Source: Faecimorpha sp963627615
GTDB lineage: Bacteria; Bacillota; Clostridia; Lachnospirales; Bianqueaceae
DNA: 5,062 nucleotides
Direction: 5' to 3'
Assembly: GCA_963627615.1 (NCBI GenBank)
Contig: CAVGBV010000115.1
Coordinates: 1-5,062 of the forward strand
The notes beneath the pieces are model-generated. The model ran no database searches. It was not told where the DNA came from and was given only the letters and a program-made list of their open reading frames with translations. This document shows positions 1-5,062 of the stretch, piece by piece. Position 1 is the first letter of the stretch. Every line of letters starts with the position of its first letter. Both the position numbers and the translations under genes were made by a program.

Positions 1-17
1 GTCGCTGCTGTACGCAT
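1..17 (-). CDS. Start of an unidentified gene (5' end only)
   Basis: Only five whole codons lie inside the window, reading M-R-T-A-A, so the product cannot be named. The case for a real start is the strong AGGAGG at 23-28 on the minus strand, five bases before the ATG at 15-17. The start sits 34 bases after the stop codon of the carboxypeptidase gene and on the same strand, with no terminator hairpin between them, so it is likely the next gene of the same transcript. The frame stays open to the window edge, but that is too short to be evidence on its own. Confidence 0.45.
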
Positions 18-22
18 CGCTG

Positions 23-28
23 CCTCCT
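23..28 (-). promoter_or_regulatory. Ribosome binding site of the gene leaving the left edge
   Basis: The minus strand reads AGGAGG here, a perfect Shine-Dalgarno core, five bases before an ATG at 15-17. It is the main reason to call a gene running off the left edge. Confidence 0.55.
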
Positions 29-51
29 CTTTCTCTGCTGTATTCTTATAT

Positions 52-1119
52 TCATCCGGCAATATCCTGTCGTTCTATCAGATACGATACCGCCTCTGTC
101 ATGTCTTCAAAATGCGCCTGAGAATTCATAACCACACAATAATATTGTTTTCCATCCCTGGTATCTTCAAATGCCGCCGCAAGACAAAGCCCAGCGGCGT
201 TGGTATATCCAGTCTTGCCGCATAGATACCGAAAAGGTTCCAGGGTAACACTGCTGTTCGCAAAAGGATTGCCGCTCTTAAGATCATATTCCTTGACTTC
301 GCCGTCCGGCCCCGTACTCTCGATATGGTATTCGGAAAGCGTGGCAAGCTCCCGTATTGTCTCGTATCCGGAAGCTCTTCTGACAATCTGAGCCATATCT
401 CTGGGCGTGGTATAATGCCCTTCCGCAGTCAGGCCATGCGGATTTACAAAATGACTGTTGACCAGTCCCATTTCTTCTGCCTTATCATTCATCATCTGCG
501 CGAAGCCCTCGATGGATCCGCCGACATGAATCGCGACCGCGGCCGCGGCGTCATTGGCAGAGAGAATCATTAATGCCGCCAGAAGATCCTTCATGGCTAT
601 CGTCTCTCCCTCTTCCAAATAGAGAAGGACGCTGCCATCCTCATAACAGCTGTACAGATCTCCCACTGTAACCACATCTTCCAGACATCCTGCATCCAAC
701 GCGACAATCGCTGTCATCAGCTTCGTCATCGAAGCCGGGGAACGCTGGGTATCTGCATTTCTGCCGTAGAGCAGCTCTCCGTTTGCATCCAGAACCGCGG
801 CTCCCTGCGCACTGATCGCTTCTCCCAATTCCCGGTCCAGAAGGTTTAACAGCCTCCCGACAACCTCATCCGTCTCCGGCGCTGTCTGCAAGGTACCCCG
901 AAATGCCCCCAGCGGCGCGGAACTCCTCGGAGCATCGGCTGCCTGTGCACTTGCCTGCAATGCCGCAGGCGGAAACACACGCTCCCAGACATGAAATACA
1001 GAGCTCCCTACTCCCAGAATCAGACAGAGCAAAACGCCATACACGGCCAGCATCGGATTCCGGCCCCTCCTTCTTCTGGAGAGCCTCCGTCTACGAACAT
1101 GATATACATGTCTTCTCAT
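52..1119 (-). CDS. Serine-type D-alanyl-D-alanine carboxypeptidase (peptidase S11, PBP5/DacA-like)
   Basis: A 355-residue penicillin-binding protein of the S11 family. Such enzymes remove the terminal D-Ala from peptidoglycan pentapeptides on the outer face of the membrane. All three active-site motifs are visible in order: SMTK at 130-133 (nucleophile Ser130, Lys133), SAN at 187-189 and KTG at 302-304. The family's NPHGL stretch is at 226-230. The N-terminus is odd: about 22 residues rich in Arg (two RRRR runs) precede one hydrophobic segment at about 23-45, followed by an Ala/Pro-rich linker with a possible signal peptidase site near ASAQA (56-60). The protein stops about 50 residues after KTG, so it lacks the C-terminal beta domain and amphipathic anchor of classical PBP5; the N-terminal helix may therefore be the anchor. 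The start is supported by AAGGAG nine bases upstream (1129-1134) and a promoter at 1153-1181. A start at Met23 would drop the Arg run but has less support. The paralogue (dacA, dacB, dacF) cannot be told. Confidence 0.95.
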   Translation of the reverse strand: MRRHVYHVRRRRLSRRRRGRNPMLAVYGVLLCLILGVGSSVFHVWERVFPPAALQASAQAADAPRSSAPLGAFRGTLQTAPETDEVVGRLLNLLDRELGEAISAQGAAVLDANGELLYGRNADTQRSPASMTKLMTAIVALDAGCLEDVVTVGDLYSCYEDGSVLLYLEEGETIAMKDLLAALMILSANDAAAAVAIHVGGSIEGFAQMMNDKAEEMGLVNSHFVNPHGLTAEGHYTTPRDMAQIVRRASGYETIRELATLSEYHIESTGPDGEVKEYDLKSGNPFANSSVTLEPFRYLCGKTGYTNAAGLCLAAAFEDTRDGKQYYCVVMNSQAHFEDMTEAVSYLIERQDIAG

Positions 1120-1152
1120 ACAAGAATACTCCTTATTGGGCTCATCTTATAT

Positions 1153-1181
1153 ATTATACTCCATTCTTTCTGAAAAGACAA
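1153..1181 (-). promoter_or_regulatory. SigmaA-type promoter of the carboxypeptidase gene
   Basis: On the minus strand there is a -35 box TTGTCT (1176-1181, 4 of 6 consensus), a 17-base spacer and a perfect -10 box TATAAT (1153-1158). Transcription would start near 1146, giving a leader of about 27 bases that contains the AAGGAG site at 1129-1134. The sequence just upstream (1182-1225) is AT-rich, compatible with an UP element. This indicates that the gene can be transcribed independently of feoB. Confidence 0.8.
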
Positions 1182-1233
1182 CTTGTTTCTTACAGTATTA
1201 TTAAACTTTTTACATTCTTGTTACGTTCCTCGT

Positions 1234-3096
1234 TCACATAATACTAAAAAGAAGCCGGGTCAGTATACACATCCCGATTCCCAGCAAAATCGGAATCACC
1301 GCTGCCAATACCGTCCACCTTCGGCTGCCGGTTTCCCGATAGATACTGATCAAAGTTGTCGTACACGGACAATGGAAGAGACACAGAATCATAACATTCA
1401 TCACGGTAAGCGCCGTCCATCCGTTGTTCAAAAGGACCTGCTCCATCACGGCAGTGCTGCTCTGGCTCATCACTCCCGTCCCCATATAGCCCATAAGGAT
1501 GATTGGCAAAACAATCTCATTGGCTGGCATTCCCAAGAGAAATCCCATGAGGATAGTGCCATCCACCCCCATCCACTTTCCCAGCGGATCCAAAAACGAA
1601 GTACAGTACTTCAATACCGTCTGCTCTCCTATGGAAAGATTGGCTAATAACCAGAGAAGGACTCCGGCAGGTACAGCAATGGCCGCCGCCCGTCCCAGTA
1701 CACAGATGGTTCGGTCCAGAAGTGAACGCACCAATATCTGCCGTAATTTCGGCATCCGATACGGCGGAAGCTCCAACACAAAGGACGACAGCATTCCTTT
1801 TAATACGGTTTTTGACAGAAGTCCGGTCACAAGAAAGGTCACAAGAACTCCCAGCAAAATGGCTGATAAAACCATCATCGCGGCAAAAATTCCATTTCCG
1901 TCCATCCATATCAGACTCAGAAGGCCCGCCATCACTGCCAGAAACGGAAATCTCCCATTACACGGTACCAAAGAATTGGTCACAACCGCAAGCAGCCGTT
2001 CTCTGGGCGACCGGATAATACGGCATCCCACAACTCCGGCCGCATTGCATCCAAATCCCATACACATGGGCAGAGCCTGTTTTCCGCAGGAACCGCAGCA
2101 CTGAAAAGGGCGGTCCAGATTGAAGGCAAGCCTCGGCAAATACCCCACATCTTCCAAAAAAGTAAACAACGGAAAGAAAATGGCCATTGGCGGCAACATG
2201 ACTGCGACAATCCAGGACAAAGTATTCCAGATGCCGTCCATCAACAGGGAATGCAGCGGTCCCCAGATGCCTAACCCATCGAAAAGCCGATCCATCCGGG
2301 AACCGATTTGCTGAAAGCTCCAGGCAAGAAATTCTGATGGGATATTGGCTCCCACCATGGTTATCCAGAAAATTCCCGCAAGGAACAATAAGATCAATGG
2401 CAATGCCATATATTTTGAAGTCAGGATCCGATCTGCCCTTTCCGACAGGATCCGTCCCTTTCCCTGGCAGATCTCCTCTGTAATCTCCTTGGCGTATTCT
2501 CTTCTATCCCGATCCGTCTTGGGTAGAGGTAAGATACAGGAAACGGGATTGGCCGCCCATTCTGTCAAACGCTCTTCCAAGGCTCTCATTCCCTCTCCGT
2601 TTCCGGAACTCACGCCGACTACCGGTATCTTCAGCCGCTCCTCCAATCTCTCAAGATCCAGCCCAATTCCCATCCTTCTTGCTTCATCCATCAGATTCAC
2701 ACATAAAAATGCCCTTGGCGCTGCTTCCAGGATCTCCAGCATCAGTGAGAGACTGCGTTCCAACGCGGACGCACTGGCAACAATCACAACCATCGGAGAC
2801 TCCTTTTTCAGAAAATCCGCCGCGGCCTTCTCCTCTTCCGACTGTGCTTCCATACTGTACATTCCCGGAAGGTCGACAAGCAGAATCTCTCTGTGCCGCT
2901 GCATCCTTCCGCAGGCGATCCCGACTGTTTTTCCGGACCAATTGCCGGTATGCTGTTTTAATCCGGTAAGCGTATTGAAGATCGTACTCTTGCCGACATT
3001 GGGATTGCCCGCCAGGCAGATCCGCTGTGCTCCGTCCTCATGATTCCATTCCTCAGACAAAAGATGACTGCCGGTGGATGCGCTGGTCAATCCCAT
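1234..3096 (-). CDS. feoB: FeoB-family ferrous iron transporter with N-terminal G domain
   Basis: Polytopic inner-membrane transporter that moves Fe2+ (possibly another divalent metal) into the cell, gated by a cytoplasmic GTPase domain. G-domain motifs: G1 GNPNVGKS (30-37), G2 region around TGNWSGKTVG (50-59), G3 DLPG (75-78), G4 NLMD (134-137) and G5-like SSG (163-165). A linker at about 195-228 leads to two gate repeats with roughly eight or more membrane segments from residue 231 to the end. FeoB signatures include GFGCN (347-351), ELPPYRMP (442-449) and the CPCTTTLISIYRETGS stretch (576-591). At 620 residues it is shorter than E. coli FeoB (773) and has no extra C-terminal domain. The core is cysteine-rich: C333, C334, C337, C345, C350, C358 and C379, with PCNGRFP in place of the SCGARLP of the enterobacterial protein. 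The start overlaps feoA by 10 bases and is preceded by GAGGTG at 3102-3107, so translation is coupled. No terminator hairpin follows the stop before the carboxypeptidase promoter. Metal specificity is not shown by sequence alone. Confidence 0.95.
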   Translation of the reverse strand: MGLTSASTGSHLLSEEWNHEDGAQRICLAGNPNVGKSTIFNTLTGLKQHTGNWSGKTVGIACGRMQRHREILLVDLPGMYSMEAQSEEEKAAADFLKKESPMVVIVASASALERSLSLMLEILEAAPRAFLCVNLMDEARRMGIGLDLERLEERLKIPVVGVSSGNGEGMRALEERLTEWAANPVSCILPLPKTDRDRREYAKEITEEICQGKGRILSERADRILTSKYMALPLILLFLAGIFWITMVGANIPSEFLAWSFQQIGSRMDRLFDGLGIWGPLHSLLMDGIWNTLSWIVAVMLPPMAIFFPLFTFLEDVGYLPRLAFNLDRPFQCCGSCGKQALPMCMGFGCNAAGVVGCRIIRSPRERLLAVVTNSLVPCNGRFPFLAVMAGLLSLIWMDGNGIFAAMMVLSAILLGVLVTFLVTGLLSKTVLKGMLSSFVLELPPYRMPKLRQILVRSLLDRTICVLGRAAAIAVPAGVLLWLLANLSIGEQTVLKYCTSFLDPLGKWMGVDGTILMGFLLGMPANEIVLPIILMGYMGTGVMSQSSTAVMEQVLLNNGWTALTVMNVMILCLFHCPCTTTLISIYRETGSRRWTVLAAVIPILLGIGMCILTRLLFSIM

Positions 3097-3323
3097 GACT
3101 CCACCTCTATAAGAGCTCCGTCCCTACGGCGTACAGCGATCAGAAGTCCCTGCGACTCATAGGCCGCCGGATCTCCAAAAGGACTTTCAAAGACATACCG
3201 TACCGGCGCATTCTCCGCGATCCCCATGCTGCGCAGCCTCCGGCAAAAATCAGAATCTCCGTTCAGGGACAGAATTCTCCCCTTTTCGCCGCATTTTAAT
3301 TCTGACAGTTTTTTTCTGCCCAT
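3087..3323 (-). CDS. feoA: FeoA, small SH3-like partner of FeoB
   Basis: A 78-residue cytoplasmic protein with the FeoA fold, thought to bind FeoB and help iron transport, although its exact role is still debated. Family features seen: an N-terminal L-S-E-L-K-x-G-E-K-G-R-I segment (6-17), the RRLRSMGI helix (28-35) matching the usual RRL-x-x-MG-I/L pattern, the SPFGDPAAY turn (47-55) and the final strands ending in RRRDGALIEVES (65-76). Length is typical of stand-alone FeoA. Its TGA stop lies inside feoB, the usual feoAB arrangement. The start is set by GGGGAGG at 3332-3338, eight bases before the ATG. That site lies inside a hairpin arm, which may make feoA expression depend on which promoter makes the transcript. 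No second feoA copy or feoC is present. Confidence 0.94.
   Translation of the reverse strand: MGRKKLSELKCGEKGRILSLNGDSDFCRRLRSMGIAENAPVRYVFESPFGDPAAYESQGLLIAVRRRDGALIEVESWD
3102..3107 (-). promoter_or_regulatory. feoB ribosome binding site inside the feoA 3' end
   Basis: The minus strand reads GAGGTG five bases before the feoB ATG (3094-3096), within the last codons of feoA. Together with the 10-base gene overlap it fixes the feoB start about 29 residues upstream of the G1 motif and indicates translational coupling. No in-frame ATG lies between this start and the G1 motif. Confidence 0.7.
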
Positions 3324-3373
3324 AACAAAAGCCTCCCCGCATTCTCATTTCTATCATATGAGAACCGGGAGGC
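3324..3373 (-). terminator. Intrinsic terminator-like hairpin after glpK, overlapping the feoA ribosome binding site
   Basis: On the minus strand, 11 bases after the glpK stop codon, an outer 7-bp GC-rich stem (GCCTCCC at 3367-3373 with its complement at 3331-3337) is joined through a small internal loop to an inner 7-bp stem (TTCTCAT at 3358-3364 with ATGAGAA at 3342-3348), closing on a 9-base loop. TTTTGTT follows at 3324-3330. This has the form of a rho-independent terminator for glpK, although the T-run is short. The 3' arm contains GGGGAGG, the feoA Shine-Dalgarno, so in any read-through transcript the same hairpin would hide that site. Confidence 0.75.
3332..3338 (-). promoter_or_regulatory. 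feoA ribosome binding site, sequestered in a hairpin arm
   Basis: GGGGAGG on the minus strand, eight bases before the feoA ATG (3321-3323). Six of its seven bases can pair with the upstream arm at 3367-3373, so its accessibility depends on whether that arm is included in the transcript. Confidence 0.7.
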
Positions 3374-3381
3374 TTCGGCAA
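3353..3381 (-). promoter_or_regulatory. Candidate feoAB promoter embedded in the hairpin
   Basis: On the minus strand TTGCCG (3376-3381, 4 of 6 to consensus) is separated by exactly 17 bases from TATGAT (3353-3358, 5 of 6). Transcription would begin near 3346, in the 3' half of the hairpin, leaving a leader of about 23 bases with the feoA ribosome binding site unpaired. The spacer contains the GC-rich hairpin arm, and the -10 lies in the hairpin loop, so the inner dyad TTCTCAT-N9-ATGAGAA straddles the -10 and could also be an operator. The match is reasonable, but the element overlaps a terminator whose composition is constrained for other reasons. Confidence 0.45.
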
Positions 3382-3387
3382 CTTGTC

Positions 3388-4887
3388 TTATTCTTCCTCA
3401 GCGGCCCATCGCTTGGCCCGCTCCACGGCACGATACCATCCACGAACCCGCCGCTCACGCAATTGCGCATCCATGGAACTGATAAAAGTCCGTCCAGTCT
3501 GATACATCGATGTCAGTTCCGCGGTATTGGCCCAATATCCGCAGGATAAGCCTGCCAGATACGCGGCGCCCAACGCGGTCGTTTCATTACAGGCGCACCG
3601 TACAATACTGCCTTGCAGAAGATCCGCCTGAAACTGCATCAGAAAATCATTGGCCGAGGCTCCGCCATCCACCTTCAGATTATGAATCGGAAGTCCCGTA
3701 TCCCTCTGCATGGCCTCGAAGACATCCAGCGTCTGAAACGCGATGGATTCCAGCGCTGCCCGAATAAAATGATCTTTGGTACATCCCCGCGTCAGTCCGA
3801 CCACGGTTCCCCTGGCATACGGATCCCAGAACGGAGCGCCCAATCCGGTAAAAGCCGGCACCAGATAAACGCCGTTGGTATCCTCAACCGCCCGGGCATA
3901 CCGCTCACTGTCCGCCGCGTGCTGGAACATCCGCATCTCATCCCTTAACCACTGAATGACAGCGCCTGCCACAAAAACACTGCCTTCCAGAGCATATTGC
4001 ACTGTACCATTCAAACCGACGGCAATCGTTGTCAACAACTGATTTTCGGACATCACCGGGCGGTCTCCGGTATTCATCAGAAGAAAACATCCGGTTCCGT
4101 ATGTGTTTTTGGCCATTCCCGGCTGAAAGCAGCATTGTCCGAATAAGGATCCCTGCTGGTCCCCCACCAGAGCGCCGACGGGGATCTCTCCCCCCAAAAT
4201 ATGCTCATCCGTCACGCCAAAGTATCCCGAAGAATCCCGCACCTCAGGCAGCATGCAGGATGGGATCCGCAGCTTATCCAAGATCTCTGTATCCCACTTC
4301 AGCGTATGTATGTTGAACATCATTGTCCGTGAGGCATTGGTATAATCGGTCGCAAAAACCTTTCCCTGTGTCAGGTTCCATAAAAGCCAGGTGTCTATGG
4401 TTCCAAAGAGAAGCTCGCCGCGCTCGGCACGTGCTCTGGCCCCTTCGACATGATCCAGTATCCATTCCAATTTTGTCGCTGAAAAATACGCGTCCGGGAT
4501 CAGTCCTGTCTTTTCACGCAGTACCTGATCGAAGCCTTCCCGGCGGAATTCCTCAATCCGTTCAGCCGTCCGCCGGCATTGCCATACGATCGCATTATAG
4601 ACCGGAATTCCCGTCTCTTTATCCCATACGACAACCGTTTCCCGCTGATTGGTGATTCCGATGGACGCAATCTCCCCCGCGTGTATACCCGCTTTCGCCA
4701 TGGCCTCGGCCGCGACAGAAAACTGAGAAGCCCATATCTCATTCGGATCATGCTCCACCCAGCCCGGTTTCGGGTAGATCTGCGCGAATTCTTTCTGAGC
4801 CGAACTTACCTGTCTTGCCTGCTGATCCAATATAATACACCTGGAACTGGTCGTTCCCTGATCCAACGCCATGATATACCGTTTCAT
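3388..4887 (-). CDS. glpK: Glycerol kinase
   Basis: Cytoplasmic FGGY-family kinase that makes sn-glycerol-3-phosphate from glycerol and ATP, trapping glycerol for glycolysis and lipid synthesis. The 499 residues match the usual length (E. coli 502) and align throughout. Seen: the N-terminal phosphate loop ALDQGTTSSR (7-16), glycerol-contacting R82-E83 in NQRET, Y134, and catalytic Asp243 in GDQQ. The first FGGY signature is at 134-146 (YFSATKLEWILDH), NTYGTGCF at 261-268 is the adenosine-side loop, and the second signature spans about 360-382. His229 in DEHILGGEIPVG lines up with the His of enterococcal and bacilli GlpK that HPr phosphorylates to activate the enzyme, whereas the E. coli fructose-bisphosphate loop GGKGGTR is absent. 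No glpF or glpD lies nearby. AGGAGG at 4896-4901, eight bases upstream, supports the start. An extended -10 promoter lies upstream and a terminator-like hairpin downstream, so it may be monocistronic. Confidence 0.97.
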   Translation of the reverse strand: MKRYIMALDQGTTSSRCIILDQQARQVSSAQKEFAQIYPKPGWVEHDPNEIWASQFSVAAEAMAKAGIHAGEIASIGITNQRETVVVWDKETGIPVYNAIVWQCRRTAERIEEFRREGFDQVLREKTGLIPDAYFSATKLEWILDHVEGARARAERGELLFGTIDTWLLWNLTQGKVFATDYTNASRTMMFNIHTLKWDTEILDKLRIPSCMLPEVRDSSGYFGVTDEHILGGEIPVGALVGDQQGSLFGQCCFQPGMAKNTYGTGCFLLMNTGDRPVMSENQLLTTIAVGLNGTVQYALEGSVFVAGAVIQWLRDEMRMFQHAADSERYARAVEDTNGVYLVPAFTGLGAPFWDPYARGTVVGLTRGCTKDHFIRAALESIAFQTLDVFEAMQRDTGLPIHNLKVDGGASANDFLMQFQADLLQGSIVRCACNETTALGAAYLAGLSCGYWANTAELTSMYQTGRTFISSMDAQLRERRVRGWYRAVERAKRWAAEEE

Positions 4888-4895
4888 CGATGCCG

Positions 4896-4901
4896 CCTCC
4901 T
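4896..4901 (-). promoter_or_regulatory. glpK ribosome binding site
   Basis: Perfect AGGAGG on the minus strand, eight bases before the glpK ATG (4885-4887); it fixes the start of glpK. Confidence 0.75.
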
Positions 4902-4919
4902 CATGTTTTTCTTACGGAT

Positions 4920-4928
4920 AGTATACCA
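4920..4928 (-). promoter_or_regulatory. Extended -10 promoter of glpK
   Basis: The minus strand reads TGGTATACT, that is TG-N-TATACT, with the -10 at 4920-4925. The best -35 at a 17-base spacing is TGGATT (4943-4948), only 3 of 6, so the promoter relies on the extended -10 and possibly an activator. The start point would be near 4913, giving a leader of about 26 bases that contains the ribosome binding site. Confidence 0.65.
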
Positions 4929-4944
4929 TAAATAGAACACAAAA

Positions 4945-4965
4945 TCCATTGAATTTTCCATGGAA
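4945..4965. promoter_or_regulatory. Candidate operator in the divergent control region
   Basis: Two near-identical 9-base units, TCCATTGAA (4945-4953) and TCCATGGAA (4957-4965), differ by one base. Positions 4946-4963 also form an imperfect dyad with arms CCATTGAAT and TTTCCATGG, and TCCATGGA (4957-4964) is a perfect 8-base palindrome. The block overlaps the -35 and spacer of the rightward promoter and lies just upstream of the glpK promoter, a place where one regulator could act on both genes. I do not recognise the motif, and AT-rich sequence produces such repeats by chance. Confidence 0.3.
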
Positions 4966-4977
4966 CTATGATATACT
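4949..4977 (+). promoter_or_regulatory. Promoter of the GH43 gene
   Basis: The plus strand has TTGAAT (4949-4954, 4 of 6 to the -35 consensus), a 17-base spacer ending in TGA, and TATACT (4972-4977), making an extended -10. The start point would be near 4984, and the leader of about 30 bases carries AAGGAGG just before the ATG. Confidence 0.72.
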
Positions 4978-4998
4978 CAGTGCGTTCTAAAAAATACC

Positions 4999-5005
4999 AA
5001 GGAGG
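4999..5005 (+). promoter_or_regulatory. Ribosome binding site of the GH43 gene
   Basis: The plus strand reads AAGGAGG, a full Shine-Dalgarno, eight bases before the ATG at 5014-5016. It fixes the start of the partial GH43 gene. Confidence 0.75.
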
Positions 5006-5013
5006 TCACACTC

Positions 5014-5062
5014 ATGCAGTTTCAAAATCCTATTATCCCCGGATATAATCCGGACCCCAGCA
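5014..5062 (+). CDS. GH43 beta-xylosidase/arabinofuranosidase (N-terminus only)
   Basis: Sixteen whole codons are present, reading M-Q-F-Q-N-P-I-I-P-G-Y-N-P-D-P-S, and the frame runs off the right edge. This is the hallmark start of intracellular glycoside hydrolase family 43 xylosidases, where NPI(I/L)PGFNPDPS forms the first blade of the five-bladed propeller. Asp14 of NPDPS lines up with the catalytic general base (Asp14 in Selenomonas ruminantium SXA, Asp15 in Geobacillus XynB3). The enzyme would release xylose and/or arabinose from xylo-oligosaccharides. There is no signal peptide, so the product is probably cytoplasmic. AAGGAGG at 4999-5005, eight bases before the ATG, supports the start. 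Xylosidase and arabinofuranosidase activities cannot be separated from this fragment. Confidence 0.88.
   Translation, partial: MQFQNPIIPGYNPDPS

Noticed and set aside
1181..1225. Repeated CTTGTT units (1182-1187 and 1217-1222) as a feoB terminator or regulator site.
   Set aside because: They are short direct repeats in AT-rich DNA, do not form a stable GC-rich hairpin with a T-run, and are as easily explained as chance or an UP-element-like region.
1183..1647. A plus-strand open frame beginning in the gap between the carboxypeptidase gene and feoB.
   Set aside because: Its start in the gap has no good Shine-Dalgarno, and nearly all of it is antisense to the end of feoB, with His/Arg/Gln-rich shadow-like composition.
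1499..2104. A 201-codon open frame on the plus strand opposite the membrane part of feoB.
   Set aside because: Antisense to conserved FeoB motifs (GFGCN, ELPPYRMP), with low-complexity basic composition and no homology that I recognise.
2345..3043. A 232-codon open frame on the plus strand opposite the first half of feoB.
   Set aside because: It lies wholly antisense to a gene with clear G-domain motifs, its protein is Ser/Arg/Pro-rich with no recognisable domain, and there is no convincing ribosome binding site; it is a reading-frame shadow.
3340..3366. A possible Fur box in the feoA upstream region.
   Set aside because: The GATAGAAATGAGAAT stretch resembles NAT-type repeats only loosely and falls well short of the 19-base Fur consensus.
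4909..4990. Possible catabolite-repression (cre) sites around the CG dinucleotides at 4915 and 4983.
   Set aside because: Neither has the TG...CA ends and the central arrangement of the consensus TGWNANCGNTNWCA; several key positions fail.

Overview
The window reads as ordinary chromosomal sequence from a Gram-positive Clostridia-type bacterium, probably Lachnospiraceae-like. This rests on strong AGGAGG-type ribosome binding sites before most genes, a glycerol kinase with the Gram-positive phosphorylatable histidine, a clostridial-style FeoB with a CCGSC/PCNGRFP core, and the start of a GH43 xylan-degrading enzyme. The taxonomic call is an inference from protein character, not a database match.

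Layout, left to right: (1) positions 1-17, minus strand, hold the first five codons of an unidentified gene with a good Shine-Dalgarno. (2) 52-1119, minus, is a serine D-Ala-D-Ala carboxypeptidase (S11) with its own sigmaA-like promoter in the 114-base gap at 1120-1233. (3) 1234-3096 and 3087-3323, minus, are feoB and feoA, overlapping by 10 bases and translationally coupled. (4) 3324-3387 is a 64-base gap in which a hairpin/terminator, a candidate promoter and the feoA ribosome binding site are superimposed. (5) 3388-4887, minus, is glpK, full length. (6) 4888-5013 is a divergent control region with two back-to-back extended -10 promoters of almost identical sequence. (7) 5014-5062, plus, is the N-terminus of a GH43 beta-xylosidase/arabinofuranosidase.

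The genes do not form one pathway. glpK feeds glycerol into glycolysis as glycerol-3-phosphate; feoAB imports ferrous iron (or a related divalent metal) across the cytoplasmic membrane; the carboxypeptidase trims peptidoglycan stem peptides outside the membrane; the GH43 enzyme cleaves plant-derived xylo-oligosaccharides. The shared link of glpK and the GH43 gene is a control region, suggesting carbon-source regulation.

I found no mobile element, CRISPR array, RNA gene or clear new multi-gene system. The most interesting non-coding signal is the compact glpK-feoA junction, where a transcript coming from glpK would fold away the feoA ribosome binding site, while a transcript starting at the embedded promoter would not. 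The FeoB pore region is also unusually cysteine-rich, and the carboxypeptidase has an odd arginine-rich N-terminus and no C-terminal domain.
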